Source: Trichoderma breve (lineage: Eukaryota; Ascomycota; Sordariomycetes; Hypocreales; Hypocreaceae). Taken from it: a stretch of 64,000 nucleotides of DNA. The DNA is taken from assembly GCF_028502605.1 (NCBI RefSeq), contig NC_079234.1, forward strand, positions 1,240,001-1,304,000, in the 5' to 3' direction. A program made the translations under genes and the position numbers. The stretch's first letter is position 1. Every line of letters starts with the position of its first letter. Below, piece by piece: positions 60,654 through 64,000 of this stretch. Below the pieces are notes generated by a model that ran no database searches, was not told the origin of the DNA, and saw only the letters and a list, made by a program, of their open reading frames with translations.

Positions 60654-62537
60654 TTACAAACTTGGTACCGGACGGGGAGCAGCAACCGCCTCGTATGCCG
60701 CCATGAAACGCAATAGTAGCTCTTCTTCGTTTGCTCTAGCCAATATACACAAGCCAAACGGTCGTCCATTATATCGCAGTTGGCCCACAGGCACCGTTGC
60801 GATTGGATAGCCTACTGAAGTTAGCAAATTATGTTCCTATCTTGTCATTCATGGGGTTCTTTACCTGCTGCGGCGGCGTGTATACAGAGAGAACTATCGC
60901 CAGGAGCCACGATAAGGTTCACACCCTGGGTGTCGAAGGCAGTGTCGATAATCTGTTGGCCTACCTGTCGGAGGCCATTCCGTAGCCCCTCAATCTTTGC
61001 TGGGTCATCGTTGCAGCTGAGAGTTTTTTCGAGGTCACCTTGTTCAGTGTATGCTGGAGACATGGAATCTTAGAGATCATCACTCAGTTGCACCTTTGGC
61101 TACGAGAACTTACGCGGGGGCATCGCCTTTTCGCTATTGTCTTTGTTGAACTTGACAATATCCTCTGCACTGCTGACGGGGCATTCGTCAAACGACTCGA
61201 TGAAGCGGAGTATACCTACGTTTTTAAACTCCCAGACTGATAGGTGTGCGGTTAGCGATTCAGGCTTGAGATTTTGGGTTACTTGATGCTCACATGCGAT
61301 GGGCATGATGGCCTGCTCTCCATCCACCGTCAACTTGTCCACGTCGGCAATATTGACGGGGTATTTCAACGAGCAGCCATCTTTCTGAAGGAGTTTGGCG
61401 ACGTTTTCATATTCTTCTACCTGTATAAAATTAGCTGTAATGAATATTGGTGCATGTCGAGGATTTACTTACCATTTGTTCTGCAGTGCCTTCGTGCGGC
61501 GGACACATCTCCTTCGCCATTTTCCACACATTGGGGTCCAGAAATCCGACAGACAGCCCCTTCCAAGTCCCGAAATCTGAAGAGTTAAACCTGCGCTGCA
61601 ATAGGATCTCGGCCATTGTTCGCACGTCTGCGGAGCTCTTTGCCATGGGCCCTACGCTGTCAAAGAAGTCTGTCATTGAGTATGTACCAGTAGTATCTAG
61701 AGCGCCAGTTGTAACTTTGAGAGCATAAAGACCAGCACGCGTCGAAGGGGTGACGATGGATCCGATCGTTTCTGTGCCCATTGCTAGAGGACTAAAGCCA
61801 GCTGCCACAGCAACTGCAGAGCCGGTGGAGGATCCTCCTGGGGCCTGGTGTGTATAAGCATTGCCTGTCACGGCTTTAATAGGATATCAATGGTCTACTG
61901 ACCGAGTGCCCTAATAGGGTTTCATTTTCTTCAATCTTGCCCACGTATGGAGATAATGTTTGGCCGCCATGGCTGGACCATCCTGGCATCATCTTTGTCA
62001 TTTTCATGCCAGCAAATTCCTATCATCCTACCCATTAGCAGAGTATTAAAAAACATTCAAGTCTATTCGTACCGTCATGTTAGCCTTTCCTATTATTATG
62101 AGACCAGCATCTATCAGCAACTGTGCGATGGCAGAATTTTTGCTGGCTTTGGCACCGACAAAAGCCCATGATCCTGCGGTGTTGCTCATCCCAAGATTGG
62201 AAGCCGTTATGAAGCTGTCCTATAGGGCAAATCAGCCTGTGTATTGCGCTAAGTAGAGAGCCAACTGTCGAAACAAACATACCTTGAGAACAATCGGGAT
62301 TCCGTGAAATGCGCCACGTAAACTGCCATTGCTGCGCTCTTCATCCAAGGCTGCAGCAGCGCGCAACACTTTATCGCGGGGTGCGGGGGAGATGAGGGCA
62401 TTAAGAGCTGGTTCATGGCGATCTATTTGGTCCAAGCACTGTTGGACAATCTGGACGCTGGTGATTTGGTTGTCCGCCAGAAGCCGCTGTAGATCCACGG
62501 CAGTTGTGGTTAGAACATTAAATAATGAGTTGGCCAT
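60654..62537 (-). CDS. Amidase-signature family enzyme
   Basis: Eight exons: 62283-62537, 62073-62219, 61903-62019, 61473-61844, 61294-61420, 61114-61236, 60865-61053 and 60654-60811. All phases agree, giving 495 residues. The Ser-cisSer-Lys triad is in place: Lys in GIPIVLKD, the cis-Ser in PGGSSTGSAVA and the nucleophile Ser in MGTETIGSIV. The C-terminal GYPIATVPVG and NGRPFGLCILA are typical of fungal amidases that cleave small amides. There is no signal peptide, so it is likely cytosolic. The third intron (61845-61902) uses the second of two AGs; the first AG would break the frame. The probable aldehyde dehydrogenase 1.3 kb away is divergent. Confidence 0.9.
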
Positions 62538-63871
62538 TTTGGTATGCTAGATGGCAAATTTTGGAGAGAAAGGATAACAATTGATTTCACAATACGGACT
62601 GTAGATCTGACAACTGCAGGCGAGATGGTTTTAAACAGATATATAACGACTAACATACATATGCAGATTAACTAATGGACCTATGGTCATCCTACACATG
62701 TAGTTTAGCTTACCCCGTACATCCACTATCGCGACTGTAAAGCCAACCTGGAAATTAAGGTAATACGCCTAGGTAGCAACATTGAATCCTACCTAGGTAA
62801 CAAAGATTGAAGCCTGGGCAACAAGTCTAGGTATAACAGGCCTATTATCTTTTTCCATTTGGAGTGATTAAGATTAGACCACTAGCATTGGTGTAAATTA
62901 TTAGAAAGCTTTTTAGAACCGTCGCCGTCACGAATAATACAAATTATGGCTACTCAGTTCGTTGAGGGGAAAAAACTGGCTAATGGGCCAAACTCATACA
63001 GCGAAGTTTTGTTGTTACATACCTCTCTAAGTTGAAAAAAAAAAAAAAAAAAAACATCGGTCAAAATACACTTGCGTGCAGTACGCGCGGAGCGTATTCC
63101 TTCAGCCTTGCTGGATTTACTGGAATTGGTTGCTGAGGGCCTCCTTTATTTCCAAACTTGGCTGCCTGATAGCACGCTGTCGTATTTCAGATTCCTTCCG
63201 GTCCCATAGATACAGAAGTTCCGAATGAAATCCCTCAGGCAGAAATATTGGCGTGATGCGTAAGGATGAAGCGAAGCCGGAATTGCGCGCTTTTACAGGC
63301 AACTTGATGGTGCGATTGAAATGGGAAATGAACTCCAAGCCAGTGCTCAGAATTGTCAAGTTGACCCCCTTCCCCTACCGTGTTACACACATCCTAGGAC
63401 CACTATTACGACCTCTGCCATAGAGCTCATTAGTGCTGTAACAGTTGCATCATGATGCCTACCGCGGCACATGTGTAGCCCATGTGAATGAGCAGCGTAG
63501 AGGTCGCGAAGCCTGTAGAGCCGCGCAGAAAAGTGATCCAATATACCCCCGGTGTTCTAGTTACTACTAAACACTTTTCAATAACCTGGTCGATAATACT
63601 GACGAGTTCAATTATGTGGCTTCGGGGAAGAAACGGAGTGCCCGCCGAAAAGCGAGCGCCACTGCATCCGCCACGGAACGTTTACCATTGAGCTCCGAAA
63701 GCCGAAAGTCGCAATAGTGAGTGTGTCTTCAGTTCACTCAACGGTGAATTGACTTGGAATAAAGATGTTCACGACCACCTAATATGATGCGTCGAATTTC
63801 TACATTCACGTATTTCTTTTATGAACTCTAGTGTCCCTAAATCGACCATCTCATTTGCATCGCCAACCTCA
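62538..63871. other. Divergent intergenic region
   Basis: Upstream region of the amidase (minus) and the probable aldehyde dehydrogenase (plus). It contains a run of about 20 A near 63034-63054. A minus-strand ORF at 63117-63359 has no motif. No gene is supported. Confidence 0.45.
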
Positions 63872-64000
63872 TCATGAAGTCCAACACCGTCCCACTAATC
63901 ATTGATGGCAATGACATTGTCCTTCAAGACGAAAAGTCCATTTTCGTTTCAAATACCGACAGTGGCAGAGCATCGCAATGGAAAACTCAAGGTGTTACAC
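63872..64000 (+). CDS. Probable aldehyde dehydrogenase, N-terminal fragment (runs off the window)
   Basis: ATG 63872 opens a frame that stays open to the window end (43 codons). The start VPLIIDGNDI, followed about 15 residues later by VSNTDSGR, resembles the N-terminus of vanillin/salicylaldehyde-type aldehyde dehydrogenases (VPLIING..., then a NPATG-like turn). The catalytic parts lie outside the window, so this is a tentative call. Confidence 0.45.

Noticed and set aside
61872..61902. First AG (GTGACAG) as acceptor of the third amidase intron
   Set aside because: It would leave an intron of 38 nt or less and the wrong phase; the next AG at 61845-61846 keeps the frame and joins directly to PGGSSTGSA.
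1..64000. CRISPR arrays, bacterial operons, tRNA or rRNA genes
   Set aside because: None was seen: repeats are not interspersed with unique spacers, no cloverleaf with A/B boxes was noticed, and the genes have spliceosomal introns.

Overview
The window is nuclear DNA of a filamentous ascomycete, most likely a sordariomycete of the Hypocreales type. The evidence is many short GT-AG introns (about 48-110 nt) with CTAAC or CTGAC branch points, large fungal-only families (2EXR, NACHT STAND proteins, Pth11-type rhodopsin-domain membrane proteins, GH64 glucanase) and pyrimidine-rich promoters. I found no tRNA, rRNA, CRISPR array or intact transposon. Most genes are spliced, and exon chains below were rebuilt by hand from splice signals and reading phase.

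Region 1 (1-10.4 kb): a 2EXR protein; a large seven-intron gene coding for a GHKL-ATPase/NO VEIN-type protein with a nuclease-like C-terminal domain; then the most unusual locus of the window, a minus-strand gene (8878-10187, perhaps to 10397) cut into at least 16 in-phase exons. Fifteen of these are 15-36 nt long. The seven central ones are exactly 21 nt and each encodes one heptad of a predicted coiled coil.

Region 2 (10.4-24.7 kb): a gene-poor stretch with a decayed ORF, then a possible terpenoid locus: a class I terpene synthase, a seven-helix rhodopsin-domain membrane protein and a divergent FAD monooxygenase.

Region 3 (24.7-36 kb): a 932-residue fungal orphan with a conserved C-terminal module, then an alpha/beta hydrolase, an MFS monocarboxylate-type transporter whose frame holds a single TGA, and an NmrA-like reductase. 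These three could form a small metabolic locus.

Region 4 (36.3-44.1 kb): two convergent NLR-like STAND genes. One is NACHT-WD40 with 12 clear repeats; the other is NACHT_N-NACHT without recognisable C-terminal repeats. They are candidate allorecognition or immunity genes.

Region 5 (45-64 kb): housekeeping and secreted enzymes: glutathionyl-hydroquinone reductase with a start codon alone in its first exon, a degenerate GNAT-like protein, a GET1 / prenyltransferase-alpha-repeat head-to-head pair, a GPI-anchored yapsin-like aspartic protease, a secreted GH64 beta-1,3-glucanase, an eight-exon amidase, and the start of a probable aldehyde dehydrogenase running off the end.
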